A DNA stretch of 64,000 nucleotides from Sphingosinithalassobacter tenebrarum (GTDB taxonomy: Bacteria > Pseudomonadota > Alphaproteobacteria > Sphingomonadales > Sphingomonadaceae), in NCBI RefSeq assembly GCF_011057975.1, contig NZ_CP049109.1, forward strand, positions 3,069,001 through 3,133,000, read 5' to 3'. Shown here piece after piece: positions 1 to 8,833 of this stretch (position 1 is its first letter; every line of letters starts with the position of its first letter). The notes below the pieces were generated by a model that saw only the letters and a program-made list of their open reading frames with translations, did no database searches and was not told where the DNA came from. Position numbers and translations under genes: made by a program.

Positions 1-443
1 GCGGGCGAAAGCACCACATCGGCCAGATAGATGGCGACGGTCGGGTCCTGTCCGTAAATGGCTTCGGTCGGGCGAATGCCGCGCAGCGCATAGACCGGCG
101 CATTGGGCCGCCCCGAGGACGCGCTGACCGAAAAGCTCGGATCGAGGTCCTGGAGATTGTCGATATCCTCGATGCGGAAATCCTCCAGCACCTCATCGCT
201 GACGGCAGTGATCGAGATCGGAACCGATTGCAGGCTTTCGTCGCGCCGCCGGGCGGTGACGACGATTTCCTCGCCGAAGCGTTCCGCGATGGTCGTTTCA
301 TCCTGCGGCGGCTCGGTGCTTTCCTGGGCGAATGCCTGACCGGAAAACAACATGGTGGAAGCAAGCAGGATCGCAGTGCCGCGGGATATCAGGCCCGGAC
401 GGCGGACGGATTCAGGGCGTAGGTTGCTGGACATGTCTCTCAT
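1..443 (-). CDS. TonB-dependent receptor, N-terminal part (cut by window edge)
   Basis: Only the first ~147 codons are present; the gene runs off the left edge. The translation starts with a charged segment and a hydrophobic core ending in SGQAFA|QE, a signal peptide cleaved near residue 39. A short TonB-box-like stretch follows (EEIVVTARRRDESLQSVPIS), and then the start of a plug domain (IEDIDNLQDLDPSF, ALRGIRPTE). This layout is typical of outer-membrane active-transport receptors of sphingomonads. I chose the ATG at 441-443 because AAGGAG lies 5 nt upstream; a second in-frame ATG at 432-434 is further from it. The gene follows the acyl-CoA ligase gene on the same strand after ~200 bp, so the receptor may import the substrate that the ligase activates (inference). 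The substrate cannot be named. Confidence 0.88.
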   Translation of the reverse strand, partial: MRDMSSNLRPESVRRPGLISRGTAILLASTMLFSGQAFAQESTEPPQDETTIAERFGEEIVVTARRRDESLQSVPISITAVSDEVLEDFRIEDIDNLQDLDPSFSVSASSGRPNAPVYALRGIRPTEAIYGQDPTVAIYLADVVLSP

Positions 444-647
444 TCCCCTCCTTCGCTGCGGGTCGGCGTTCCTGACGCTCTATTTTCCCGTGCAGCGAAT
501 TTTATTTCGCGTTTTCATTCTCTTACGCGCACCGGCGAGATTCGAATCCGATGCCCGCAGGGTTTGAGCTTATCGAATTCGGTGCATAAAACGACCATTA
601 ATTGTCATTTTGTCCGAGCGGGACCAGATATCGCCGTGGCGACATGC

Positions 648-2225
648 TCAGGCTGTTGCGGGGGCAAAGCGGGCGCGCAGCGCCTTCTTGTCCGGCTTGC
701 CGACCGGCGTTACCGGAATCGCATCGATGACATGCACTGCCTTGGGCGCCTGGAACCGGCCCTTCTGTTCGCGAACCAGCGCGATCAGCGCGTCCGCATC
801 GATCGGTTCGCCCTGGCGCGGCACGACGAACGCCGTCACCGCTTCGCCCCATTTTTCGTCGGGCAAGCCGACCACGGCCGCCGCCGCGACGGCCGGATGC
901 GCAGTCAGCACATCCTCCACTTCGCGCGGATAGACATTGAACCCGCCGGTGACGATCATGTCCTTCTTGCGATCGACGATCCGCAGAAAGCCGCCCGGAT
1001 CGCGCACCGCGACATCGCCGGTGTGCAGCCAGTCGCCGCGAAACGTCGCTTCGTTGAGCGCGTCATTGTCGCGATAGCCGTCCATCACCAGCGGCCCGCG
1101 CACGCAGATTTCGCCCGGCTCGCCGTCGGGAACGGGATTGCAGTCATCGTCGAGCAGTTCGACGTCGAGCCAGGGCACCGGCCGCCCGCAGGAGGCGAGC
1201 CGTTGCAGGTCGTCGGGATCGTGATCGGCCTTGCGCAGCAGGCAGATGGTCTGCGGACATTCGGCCTGGCCGTAGAACTGGAAGAAGACCGGCCCGATCC
1301 GCTCGATCGCCTCCTTGAGCCGCGCAGGAGAAATCGCCGACGCGCCGTAGAAGACGGTTTCCAGGCTCGACAGGTCGAATTCGCCGAACCGGGGATGATC
1401 GAGCAGCGCATAGATCATCGTCGGCACCATCATCGTGCAATTGATGCGATGTTCCTGAATCGCTTCCATCACCGCCACCGGCTCGAATTGCGGCAGCACA
1501 AGCAGCGTACCGCCCTTCAGCAAGGTCGGCAGCGTCATCGCCGCGCCGGCATGGCTCAATGGCGCGCAGGAAAGCACGCGCGGCGGCACCGGCCATTCCC
1601 ATTCGGCCATCATGATGCGCAGGCATTCCATGCTGACGCGCTGGGTGCTTGGGATGCTTTTGGGCTTGCCCGTGGTGCCGCCCGAATAAGCGAGCCGCAC
1701 GACATCGTCGGGATCGATCGCCGGCGGGACGAGCTTCTGCGGCGCGCACGCCGCCGCCGCCGCGCACAGATCGGTGGCAAGATTGCTCGGCCCGAACGCA
1801 GCGAGCTTCAGCCCCGGCAGCTCGGCGGCGATTTCCGCCGCGCGATCGCCATAGGCCGCGGCATCGAAGATCAGCAGATCGACATCGGCATCGCGCAGCA
1901 CGTGCAGATGATCGCGCAATCCGCCCATCGGATGCAGCGCCATGTACAGCGCACCGCTGAGCTGCACCGAATGGCTGACATGCAGCACTTCGGGCCGATT
2001 GGGCGAAAGCAGGCCGACGCGCGATCCGCGCGCGACGCCGAGCGACGCCAGCGCCTGCACGAACCGGCTGGTCTCGTCGCGCACGTCGCTGACGGTCAGG
2101 CTGGTGCCGTCGGCAAGCCGGATCAGCGGGCGATCCCCGCCCTGATTGAGTGCATTGGCCAGCACATCGGTAACGTGCAGCTTCCTGTGCGCCAGTCGTT
2201 CAGGCGCGCCGTTGGCATCCCCCAT
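648..2225 (-). CDS. AMP-forming acyl-CoA synthetase / ligase
   Basis: A 525-aa member of the ANL adenylate-forming superfamily. It would activate a carboxylic acid to acyl-AMP and then transfer it to CoA. Visible motifs are the P-loop-like YSGGTTGKPKS (about residues 179-189), YGQAECPQT (about 315), WLHTGD (about 398, ATP ribose contact), GGFNVYPREVEDVL (about 425, hinge region) and PVGKPDKKALR near the C-terminus with the expected catalytic lysine. Length is normal for fatty-acyl or aromatic-acyl CoA ligases. The start is supported by GAGGAAGGAT just upstream. It is divergent from an MFS transporter and upstream of a TonB receptor, which suggests a small uptake-and-activation cluster for an organic acid. 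Whether the substrate is fatty, aromatic or terpenoid is not visible. Confidence 0.87.
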   Translation of the reverse strand: MGDANGAPERLAHRKLHVTDVLANALNQGGDRPLIRLADGTSLTVSDVRDETSRFVQALASLGVARGSRVGLLSPNRPEVLHVSHSVQLSGALYMALHPMGGLRDHLHVLRDADVDLLIFDAAAYGDRAAEIAAELPGLKLAAFGPSNLATDLCAAAAACAPQKLVPPAIDPDDVVRLAYSGGTTGKPKSIPSTQRVSMECLRIMMAEWEWPVPPRVLSCAPLSHAGAAMTLPTLLKGGTLLVLPQFEPVAVMEAIQEHRINCTMMVPTMIYALLDHPRFGEFDLSSLETVFYGASAISPARLKEAIERIGPVFFQFYGQAECPQTICLLRKADHDPDDLQRLASCGRPVPWLDVELLDDDCNPVPDGEPGEICVRGPLVMDGYRDNDALNEATFRGDWLHTGDVAVRDPGGFLRIVDRKKDMIVTGGFNVYPREVEDVLTAHPAVAAAAVVGLPDEKWGEAVTAFVVPRQGEPIDADALIALVREQKGRFQAPKAVHVIDAIPVTPVGKPDKKALRARFAPATA

Positions 2226-2427
2226 GCGATCCTTCCTCTCTCATCGGCTTAGTTCTTGTGCTCTTGGTTTGACAATTTATGGTCATTGCAATCCGGCGCC
2301 TGCGCAAGCGGTATTTCGCTCCCGCATACCGCGGTGGCGATTTCGGTTTTCGCGGCAACCGGAGGACAACAACGGCACAAAGAGCACCCAAAGATGGTGC
2401 CGCGCCGCAAATTGGGAGAGGGTGGGT

Positions 2428-3741
2428 ATGGAAGCTTCCTACCGCCAGGCCGCGATCGCCGAATGGCGCGTGGGATGGCCTTTGGTGTTGTCGGCATTCG
2501 CCGGATCGTTCCTCGCATCCATCTATGCCTATTCGGTCGGCGTGTTGATCGCGCCGCTGGAAGCCGAGTTCGGCTGGTCGCGCGCGCAGATCACATCCGG
2601 CTTCCTGGTGGTTTCGTGCTTTTCGGTCGTGCTCTCGATCTTCATGGGGATGGTGATCGACCGGTTCGGGCCGCGCCGCCTCGCGCTGATCGGCGTGCTT
2701 GTCTATTCGGCGGCGCTCGCCCTGCTGTCCCAGGCGACGGGCAGCCTCTGGCTGTGGTGGGCGCTATGGGCGCTGATCGCCACCGGCATCATGTTCATCA
2801 AGCCGACCGTATGGGTGACGGCGATATCGAGCCAGTTCGACACCAGTCGCGGCGTCGCGCTGGCAGTGGTGCTCAGCGCATCGGGTTTCGTTTCGCTTGC
2901 CGTACCGATGATCACGCTGCTGCTCGCCGACAATCTGGGCTGGCGCATGGCCTATGCGGTACTGGGAATCGGCGCCGGCGCGATCGTCTTCCCGCTGGTC
3001 CTGTTCTTCTTCCACAGCGCGAAAGACGGCGCCCGCAAGACGAAGCGGCGCAGCGGCACCGCCCCTGCCCCCGCCAATCCCGCCGTTCTGACCGGGCTGA
3101 CCACCCGCGAGGGGCTGACTTCGCTCAATTTCTGGCTGCTTGCCGGCGCGGGGCTTTCCGCCTCGCTGGTCAGTATCGCACTGTCGCTCAACATGGTGCC
3201 GATCCTGACGACTCGCGAATTCGATCGCGTCGCCGCCGCCGGCATCGCGGGGGTGATCGGCATGGCGCAGATCGCCGGGCGGCTGGCCGGAGGCTATCTG
3301 CTCGACCGGTTCAACCCGCGCCTCGTCGCCGCGATCAGCGTGGTGCTGCCGATCGGCACGTCGCTGCTGCTGCTCGGCGCGCCGGGCAGTTACCCGATGG
3401 CACTGGCGGCGGTGGTGCTGCTGGGCTTCGCAGCGGGCGCGGAAATGGACGCGATCGCCTATCTTTCAGGAAAATGCTTCGGCCTGCGCAGCTTCGCAAC
3501 GCTGTTCGGTGCCTTTACCGGCATCATCACGCTGGGATTCGGCGTCGGGCCGGTCGTGGCCAGCTATGTCTATGACGTGACCGGCAGCTATCAGCTGGTT
3601 CTGATCGGCGTTCTGCCGCTTTCGCTGGTATCGGCGATTCTGTTCCTGCTGATTCGCGGCTTTCCCGATTTCGCGGCGCAGACCCCGGAAACCGTGTTGG
3701 AGGAAGAGGCCGCAGAGCTGAAGCCGGCGGTCGCCACCTAG
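2428..3741 (+). CDS. MFS transporter (oxalate/formate or monocarboxylate type)
   Basis: A 437-aa polytopic membrane protein with about 12 hydrophobic segments. The MFS loop 2-3 signature is visible as GMVIDRFGPRRLALIG near residue 75, and a related copy, GGYLLDRFNPRLVAAIS, lies at the start of the second half. The sequence resembles the monocarboxylate/oxalate-formate antiporter branch of the MFS (family knowledge, not a search). The open frame extends much further upstream, but the ATG at 2428 is preceded by GGGAGAGGGTGGGT and begins a natural N-terminus. The divergent gene is an acyl-CoA ligase, so the transporter probably moves the same or a related organic acid (inference). A TTGACA hexamer lies at 2269-2274 in the shared promoter region, but I see no convincing -10 partner. 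Confidence 0.85.
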   Translation: MEASYRQAAIAEWRVGWPLVLSAFAGSFLASIYAYSVGVLIAPLEAEFGWSRAQITSGFLVVSCFSVVLSIFMGMVIDRFGPRRLALIGVLVYSAALALLSQATGSLWLWWALWALIATGIMFIKPTVWVTAISSQFDTSRGVALAVVLSASGFVSLAVPMITLLLADNLGWRMAYAVLGIGAGAIVFPLVLFFFHSAKDGARKTKRRSGTAPAPANPAVLTGLTTREGLTSLNFWLLAGAGLSASLVSIALSLNMVPILTTREFDRVAAAGIAGVIGMAQIAGRLAGGYLLDRFNPRLVAAISVVLPIGTSLLLLGAPGSYPMALAAVVLLGFAAGAEMDAIAYLSGKCFGLRSFATLFGAFTGIITLGFGVGPVVASYVYDVTGSYQLVLIGVLPLSLVSAILFLLIRGFPDFAAQTPETVLEEEAAELKPAVAT

Positions 3742-3844
3742 CCGAAACGCCGCCAATCGAAGGCCCCGTGCGGCGGTGGAACGCGGTTCGGCTTGCCCCG
3801 GCACCCATGACTGCTATAGACGCCGCCGATCGGCGGTGTCCCCT

Positions 3845-3929
3845 GCGGGCGTGGCGGAACTGGTAGACGCGCTGGATTTAGGTTCCAGTATCGCAAGATG
3901 TGGGGGTTCGAGTCCCTTCGCCCGCACCA
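3845..3929 (+). tRNA. tRNA-Leu (anticodon UAG)
   Basis: An 85-nt cloverleaf. Its 7-bp acceptor stem (GCGGGCG with CGCCCGC) is followed by A and an encoded CCA at 3927-3929. The anticodon stem CTGGA/TCCAG encloses loop TTTAGGT, giving UAG. A T-arm with GGTTCGAGTCC is present, and there is a long variable arm as expected for a class II leucine tRNA. It decodes CUN leucine codons. It lies just upstream of the trigger factor gene on the same strand. Confidence 0.96.
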
Positions 3930-3993
3930 GCTTCGCTGCGCATTGCAAGCGCGGACGGCGCCCTTTTTCGGATTCAAGCACGAAAGCGTGGAA

Positions 3994-5619
3994 ATGCAGA
4001 CTGTCGAGACGTTGAACGAGGGCCTGAAGCGCGCCTATACGATGACTATCACCACCAAGGACGTCGACGCCCGCGTCGATGCCGAGGTGAAGCGCCTGGC
4101 GCCGCAGATCAAGATGCCCGGCTTCCGCCCCGGCAAGGTGCCCGCCAACCTGATTCGCAAGATGCACGGCGAAGCGCTTGCCGCCGACGCGCTGAACACC
4201 ACCATTCAGGAAGGCGTCCAGTCGCTGATCGCCGAGCATAATCTGCGCCCGGCAATGGCACCTTCGGTCAATCTCGCCGACGGCTATGAGCCCGGCAACG
4301 ACGCCGAAGTGAAGGTCGAGCTCGAAGTGCTGCCCGACGTCCCGACCCCGTCGATCGAAGGGCTGACGCTCGAACGTCTGGTCGTGCCGGTTCCCGAGGA
4401 GAAGGTCGACGAACAGCTCGAGCAGATCGCCAGCCAGCAGAAGAGCTGGGAAGATGCGCCCAAGACCCGCAAGGCGAAGGAAGGCGACCAGGTCGTCATG
4501 GATTTCGTCGGCAAGGTCGATGGCGAAGCTTTCGAAGGCGGCACCGGCGAGGACATGGCGATCGAGATCGGCTCGGGCCGCCTCATCCCGGGCTTCGAGG
4601 ACCAGCTGATCGGCGTGAAGGCCGGTGAGGAAAAGACCATCGAAGTCACTTTCCCGGACGAATATGGCGCCCCTGACCTGGCCGGAAAGGCCGCGACGTT
4701 CGACCTGACGATCAAGAAGGTGCAAGTCGCCGGCGAAACCAAGCTGGACGACGAATTCGCCAAGAATATGGGCCTGGAAAGCCTCGAGCAGCTCAAGGGG
4801 CTGATCAAGGGCCAGATCGAGCAGGAGCATAACGGGCTCACGCGCACGTACATGAAGCGCAAGCTGCTCGATCAGCTCGCCGAAGGGCATGATTTCGAAG
4901 TGCCGCCGTCGATGGTCGACGCCGAGTTCGACCAGATCTGGCATCAGCTTCAGCACGAAGCCGAGCATGAGGAAGATGCCGAAGCGGCCAAGGCCGACCT
5001 TGAGAAGGAACGCGACGAATATCGCGCGATCGCCGAGCGCCGCGTGCGGCTGGGCCTGCTCCTCTCCGAAATCGGCAATGCCAATGGCGTCGAAGTGACG
5101 TCGCAGGAAATGAACCGCCTCATCATGCAGGCGGCGCAGCAGTACCGCCCGGAAGACCGCGAGCGGTTCTTCCAGTATGTCCAGCAGGAACCGATGGCCG
5201 CCGCCCAGCTGCGCGCGCCGCTGTTCGAGGACAAGGTCGTCGACTTCCTGTTCGAAAAGGCCGAGGTCACCGAGCGCGAAGTGAGCCGCGAGGATCTGGA
5301 AGCCGCGATCGAAAGCGAAGAAGGCGCGGTGCCGCACGTCCACGGCCCGGATTGCGATCACGACCATGACGAAAAGCCGGCCAAGAAGCCGGCGGCGAAG
5401 AAGGCCGCTGCCAAGAAGGCCGAGCCGGCCGAGACGAAGGAAGCCGAGGCAGAAGCTCCGGCGAAGAAGGCGCCTGCCAAGAAGCCGGCTGCGAAGAAGG
5501 CTCCGGCCAAGAAGGCCGAAACCGCCGAGGGCGAGGAAAAGCCCGCAGCCAAGAAGGCGCCTGCCAAGAAACCGGCCGCCAAAAAGGCTCCGGCCAAGAA
5601 GACCGAAGCCGAGGGCTGA
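3994..5619 (+). CDS. tig: Trigger factor (ribosome-associated chaperone / peptidyl-prolyl isomerase) with histone-like tail
   Basis: A 541-aa protein. The N-terminal ribosome-binding domain carries the signature [14 protein letters not shown] (about residues 45-58). An FKBP-type PPIase domain follows ([20 protein letters not shown], about 163-182; [15 protein letters not shown]), and then the helical C-terminal chaperone domain. It binds nascent chains at the ribosome exit tunnel. After a usual-length trigger factor of about 445 residues there is a His/Asp cluster ([13 protein letters not shown]) and then about 80 residues of [16 protein letters not shown] repeats, resembling histone H1 or AlgP-like tails. 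Such tails are not part of the E. coli protein. The start at 3994 gives the standard MQTVETL N-terminus; upstream in-frame sequence overlaps the tRNA. Confidence 0.95.
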   Translation: MQTVETLNEGLKRAYTMTITTKDVDARVDAEVKRLAPQIKMPGFRPGKVPANLIRKMHGEALAADALNTTIQEGVQSLIAEHNLRPAMAPSVNLADGYEPGNDAEVKVELEVLPDVPTPSIEGLTLERLVVPVPEEKVDEQLEQIASQQKSWEDAPKTRKAKEGDQVVMDFVGKVDGEAFEGGTGEDMAIEIGSGRLIPGFEDQLIGVKAGEEKTIEVTFPDEYGAPDLAGKAATFDLTIKKVQVAGETKLDDEFAKNMGLESLEQLKGLIKGQIEQEHNGLTRTYMKRKLLDQLAEGHDFEVPPSMVDAEFDQIWHQLQHEAEHEEDAEAAKADLEKERDEYRAIAERRVRLGLLLSEIGNANGVEVTSQEMNRLIMQAAQQYRPEDRERFFQYVQQEPMAAAQLRAPLFEDKVVDFLFEKAEVTEREVSREDLEAAIESEEGAVPHVHGPDCDHDHDEKPAKKPAAKKAAAKKAEPAETKEAEAEAPAKKAPAKKPAAKKAPAKKAETAEGEEKPAAKKAPAKKPAAKKAPAKKTEAEG

Positions 5620-5658
5620 TCGCATACGCTGTCCCGCGGGGCAGCGCGAAACAAGGAT

Positions 5659-5693
5659 CGGGCGCGCGTGCCGCACGGCATGCGCGCCCGTTT
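5659..5693 (+). terminator. Rho-independent terminator after tig
   Basis: A 14-bp GC-rich stem (5659-5672 with 5677-5690, one G-U wobble) closes a GCAC loop and is followed by TTTCGATT. It sits 40 bp after the trigger factor stop codon and before the convergent DUF4328 gene. Confidence 0.75.
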
Positions 5694-5770
5694 CGATTCT
5701 GTCGCTTCCATGCGGCAGATGGACGCACGCGCCCGGCGCGTTGCCGCATCGCAGCCCGGCCTTTGCCGGG

Positions 5771-6334
5771 CTAGGCGAACACCTCGGCCAGATCCTCGGC
5801 AACCGGTCGGTTCTGCGCGATCGTGATGCGGAAGATCATGGCGATCGCCACCCCCGAAAGCGCAATGCCGACCACCGCGAGCACGGTCAGCCAGGTTACC
5901 GAGCCTTCCGGCAGGAAGCCGCTGATCAAGCCGTTGGCGAGCCACAGCGCCCACCAGATCGAAACGATCGGCTGGTTTTCGCCATAGTGCTCCTCACCGT
6001 GGCTGGCGTTCCACAGTTCGCGCATCCCCTGAAACGGGCGGAACAGGTTGGCGATCGGGATGAAGAACCACCAGACGCGCGATGCGGGCGAGAATTCCAG
6101 GTCCTCGAAACCCAGTCGGCGCAAATTCTGGCCGGCCATCACGATCCAGACGGCAAAGACGACGGCAGTGAGCAGGTAAAAGCCGATCGAGGCCGTGTCG
6201 ATTTCGGCCACCGTGGTCTGCGCGAACAGTTCCGGCATCAGGTACGATGTTGCCATCACCAGCGGCAATTTCAGCCCGTCGATCGCGACCATGATCGCGA
6301 CCAGCCAGGCCAACGGCATCAGATTGCGTGGCAT
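5771..6334 (-). CDS. DUF4328-type membrane protein
   Basis: A 187-aa protein with about four hydrophobic segments (near residues 5-30, 48-70, 83-105 and 140-175). The conserved-looking core [21 protein letters not shown] is typical of DUF4328 proteins, whose biochemical role is unknown. The frame stays open upstream, but residues before [10 protein letters not shown] are Arg-rich and unlikely to be coding. The ATG at 6332-6334 has GAACAGGAA upstream. It is convergent with tig and monocistronic in appearance. Confidence 0.78.
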   Translation of the reverse strand: MPRNLMPLAWLVAIMVAIDGLKLPLVMATSYLMPELFAQTTVAEIDTASIGFYLLTAVVFAVWIVMAGQNLRRLGFEDLEFSPASRVWWFFIPIANLFRPFQGMRELWNASHGEEHYGENQPIVSIWWALWLANGLISGFLPEGSVTWLTVLAVVGIALSGVAIAMIFRITIAQNRPVAEDLAEVFA

Positions 6335-6403
6335 TTCCTGTTCCCCCCTGCCCCGGAACGACAATAGATATCGTTCGGCATTCAAGGGAAAGAGGGAAAA
6401 TCG

Positions 6404-6431
6404 CTTCGCTGTCATTCGCCTCGCAGCGAAG
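6404..6431 (-). terminator. Terminator-like hairpin, possibly bidirectional
   Basis: A perfect 8-bp inverted repeat (CTTCGCTG at 6404-6411, CAGCGAAG at 6424-6431) with a 12-nt loop. On the minus strand it is followed by CGATTTT, and on the plus strand by GGCTTTTT. It lies between the small hypothetical gene (minus, upstream) and the DUF4328 gene (minus, downstream), so terminating the former is the most likely role. Confidence 0.55.
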
Positions 6432-6458
6432 GGCTTTTTCCGCTTGGCCGGGTCGCGA

Positions 6459-6836
6459 TCACGGCTCCGCTCCGCCGCCGCCCTGCGCCGCCGTGCTCGG
6501 CGGCAGGCGCAGCGACGCGGCGGCCTGCGGAACGGCAGGCGTCCCCTTCTCCGCCGGCACCATCCCCGAAACGCTCTTCGACGCCTCGACTTCGGTGCCC
6601 GCACCGGGTTCGCGGTATTTCCCGATCTCGTTGATCTGCTGGGCCGTCAGCCCGTCGAGCGCTGCGCGTGCCGCCGCCGAAATGGAAACCACCACATCGG
6701 GAATTTCCGCGGTTCGAACATCGTCCTTGCCGCGCACGACCAGCGCCGTGTTGAACAACGGCCTGATCTTGACGTAATCGACCATGAAGGCCGCGTCACT
6801 TGCAGGATTAACAGGCTGGATACCATCGCCAGACAT
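6459..6836 (-). CDS. Small hypothetical protein
   Basis: A 125-aa soluble protein that I do not recognise. It has a central segment VVVSISAAARAALDGLTAQQINEIGKY split by conserved-looking hydrophobics, and a Pro/Ala/Gly-rich C-terminus ending in QGGGGAEP. The ATG at 6836 has GGAG 9 nt upstream; the frame also extends to 6926. There are no signal peptide, membrane segments or cysteines. It lies about 120 bp downstream of gatB on the same strand; that gap holds TGACTC (6889-6894) and GAGTCA (6907-6912) half-sites, so the gene may have its own promoter. Function unknown. Confidence 0.55.
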   Translation of the reverse strand: MSGDGIQPVNPASDAAFMVDYVKIRPLFNTALVVRGKDDVRTAEIPDVVVSISAAARAALDGLTAQQINEIGKYREPGAGTEVEASKSVSGMVPAEKGTPAVPQAAASLRLPPSTAAQGGGGAEP

Positions 6837-6956
6837 TGAACCGCTCCGAATAGCGTCAAATCTAGCCCTGGAATTTCCTGCAATAGTTTGACTCAACAAA
6901 AGAGTCGAGTCACGGGACCGCATCATTCGTGGTGTATGACAAGGTAACGTCGTTTC

Positions 6957-8459
6957 CTACCCGAGCGCCTTCTTCAGCAGCTCGTTCACCACCTGCGGAT
7001 TGGCCTTACCCTGCATCGCCTTCATCGTCTGGCCGACGAAGAAGCCGAACAGCTTGTCCTTGCCGCCGCGATATTCGACGACCTTGTCCTCGTTGGCGGC
7101 CAGGATCTTGGCGATTTCGGCTTCGATCGCGCCGGTGTCGCTGGTCTGCTTGAGCCCCTTTTCCTCGACGATCTTCGCCGGCGCATCGCCGGTTTCGAGC
7201 ATGATCTCGAACACCTGCTTGCCGATCGTGTTGGAGATGGTGCCGTCGGCGATCAGCGCGAGCAGCTCGGCGCCGTCCTCGGGGCTGACCGGGCTCGAAT
7301 CGATGCTCTTGCCGAGGCGATTGAGCGCACCGAACAGATCGGAGATCAGCCAGTTGGCGGCGGCGCGGGCGACTTCGGGCTCGCCCTTCTTCTGCACGCG
7401 CGCGCTTTCGGCGAGCAGCGCCTCATACCAGCGGGCGGTGTCCGCATCGGCAGTGAGGACCGCGGCGTTATAGGCGCTCAGCCCCAGATCCTCCTCATAG
7501 CGACGGCGCTTGGCGTCGGGCAGCTCGGGCAGGCTCGCCTGGCATTCGTCGAGGAACGCGTCGTCGAGTTCGAGCGGCAGCAAATCGGGATCGGGGAAAT
7601 AGCGATAATCGTGCGCGTCTTCCTTCGACCGCATCGACCGCGTTTCGCCCTTGTCGGGATCGAACAGGCGCGTTTCCTGAACGATCTTCCCGCCGCTTTC
7701 GAGCACTTCGACCTGGCGCCGCGCCTCGCCCTCGATCGCCTGCATGACGAAGCGGACCGAGTTGACGTTCTTGGTCTCGGTACGCGTGCCGAGTTCGCCG
7801 CCGGGCTTGCGCACGCTGACGTTCACATCGGCGCGCATCGAGCCCTGATCCATATTGCCGTCGCACGAGCCGACATAGCGCAGGATCGAGCGCAGCTTGG
7901 AGAGATACGCCCCGGCCTCCTGCGGCGAGCGCATGTCGGGGCGGCTGACGATTTCCATCAGCGCGACGCCGGTGCGGTTGAGGTCGACATAGGAGCGCGA
8001 GGGGTGCTGATCGTGCATCAGCTTGCCCGCATCCTGCTCGACGTGAATCCGCTCGATACCGATCGTCTTGACCGGCGACTCCGGGTCCTTCTCGTCAATC
8101 TGCACGTCGATCGCGCCCTCGCCCACCAACGGGTGATAGAGCTGGCTGATCTGATAGCCCTGCGGCAAGTCGGCGTAGAAATAATTCTTGCGGTCGAAGC
8201 GGCTATACTTGTTGATCACCGCGCCCAGCGCCATGCCGGTGCGCACCGCCTGACGGATGCACTCCTTGTTCGGCACGGGCAGCATGCCCGGCATCGCCGC
8301 GTCGACCAGGCTGACCTGCGTGTTCGGCTCCGCCCCGAACGCAGTCGGCGCGCCCGAGAAGAGCTTGGCCTGCGACGTGACCTGCGCATGGACTTCGAGG
8401 CCGATCACGACCTCCCATTCGCCGGTGTCGCCATGGATGCGGTAGGTTGATTCAGTCAC
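6957..8459 (-). CDS. gatB: Asp-tRNA(Asn)/Glu-tRNA(Gln) amidotransferase subunit B
   Basis: A 500-aa GatB. The N-terminal cradle/kinase domain shows [20 protein letters not shown] and the characteristic [17 protein letters not shown] and [17 protein letters not shown]. The C-terminal YqeY-like domain ends in [17 protein letters not shown]. With GatC and GatA it converts mischarged Glu-tRNA(Gln) and/or Asp-tRNA(Asn). I chose the GTG at 8457-8459 because it gives the usual N-terminus and overlaps the previous gene's stop codon by 4 bases (GTGA); the in-frame extension to 8615 lies inside that gene. Unlike most bacteria, gatB does not follow gatA directly: a small membrane-protein gene is interposed. 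Confidence 0.96.
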   Translation of the reverse strand: MTESTYRIHGDTGEWEVVIGLEVHAQVTSQAKLFSGAPTAFGAEPNTQVSLVDAAMPGMLPVPNKECIRQAVRTGMALGAVINKYSRFDRKNYFYADLPQGYQISQLYHPLVGEGAIDVQIDEKDPESPVKTIGIERIHVEQDAGKLMHDQHPSRSYVDLNRTGVALMEIVSRPDMRSPQEAGAYLSKLRSILRYVGSCDGNMDQGSMRADVNVSVRKPGGELGTRTETKNVNSVRFVMQAIEGEARRQVEVLESGGKIVQETRLFDPDKGETRSMRSKEDAHDYRYFPDPDLLPLELDDAFLDECQASLPELPDAKRRRYEEDLGLSAYNAAVLTADADTARWYEALLAESARVQKKGEPEVARAAANWLISDLFGALNRLGKSIDSSPVSPEDGAELLALIADGTISNTIGKQVFEIMLETGDAPAKIVEEKGLKQTSDTGAIEAEIAKILAANEDKVVEYRGGKDKLFGFFVGQTMKAMQGKANPQVVNELLKKALG

Positions 8460-8833
8460 CGGAATGCTCTCTCGAAAAACAAAGTCGCAAATAAGAAAAA
8501 TAAATAGCAAACAAGCCAGGTACCAATGATTACCAACGGCACGGCCGGTTGCTCGCTCAGGGAAGCGAAAGCCAATGCAGCAAAGCCAAATCCAGTGAGG
8601 GATGCGAGAAAGCACACCATTGTGAGCTTACCCCTTTGGGCGTCATCCACAGTACTTTGCACATTGATTATTGCTAGCGCGATCGAGGCTAAGCCCATCG
8701 CCAAGTACAACAAATCACCGAACTCTGGCGCCTGCTGCGAAAGCCCCACCCCAAGATACGCGCTAAGCCCCGCGCCAAATACCATGTCCACTGCCCCATA
8801 GGACCTGAGCATGTACTGGCGCTTCTCGCTCAC
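8456..8833 (-). CDS. Small four-helix membrane protein interposed between gatA and gatB
   Basis: A 125-aa hydrophobic protein of unknown family. About four transmembrane segments are visible (near residues 15-35, 40-58, 70-92 and 98-120), and the C-terminus ends in FFERAFR. It starts at a GTG (8833, or 8836 one codon earlier) that overlaps the gatA stop codon as GTGA, and its own TGA overlaps the gatB GTG by 4 bases. It is therefore translationally coupled on both sides. The DNA is visibly poorer in G+C than its neighbours, with A-rich runs at 8475-8510. The position suggests insertion of a foreign or fast-evolving gene into the amidotransferase operon. No function can be assigned from sequence. 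Confidence 0.7.
   Translation of the reverse strand: MSEKRQYMLRSYGAVDMVFGAGLSAYLGVGLSQQAPEFGDLLYLAMGLASIALAIINVQSTVDDAQRGKLTMVCFLASLTGFGFAALAFASLSEQPAVPLVIIGTWLVCYLFFLFATLFFERAFR

Noticed and set aside
564..2252. Long open frame on the plus strand opposite the acyl-CoA ligase gene
   Set aside because: Antisense frame kept open by high G+C codon bias; the Arg/His/Gln-rich translation has no domain features, while the minus strand encodes a complete ligase.
3814..5802. Long minus-strand frame opposite trigger factor
   Set aside because: Mirror of the Lys/Ala-rich coding strand (Leu/Gly/Arg-rich repeats) and it crosses the tRNA; the plus strand encodes a complete trigger factor.
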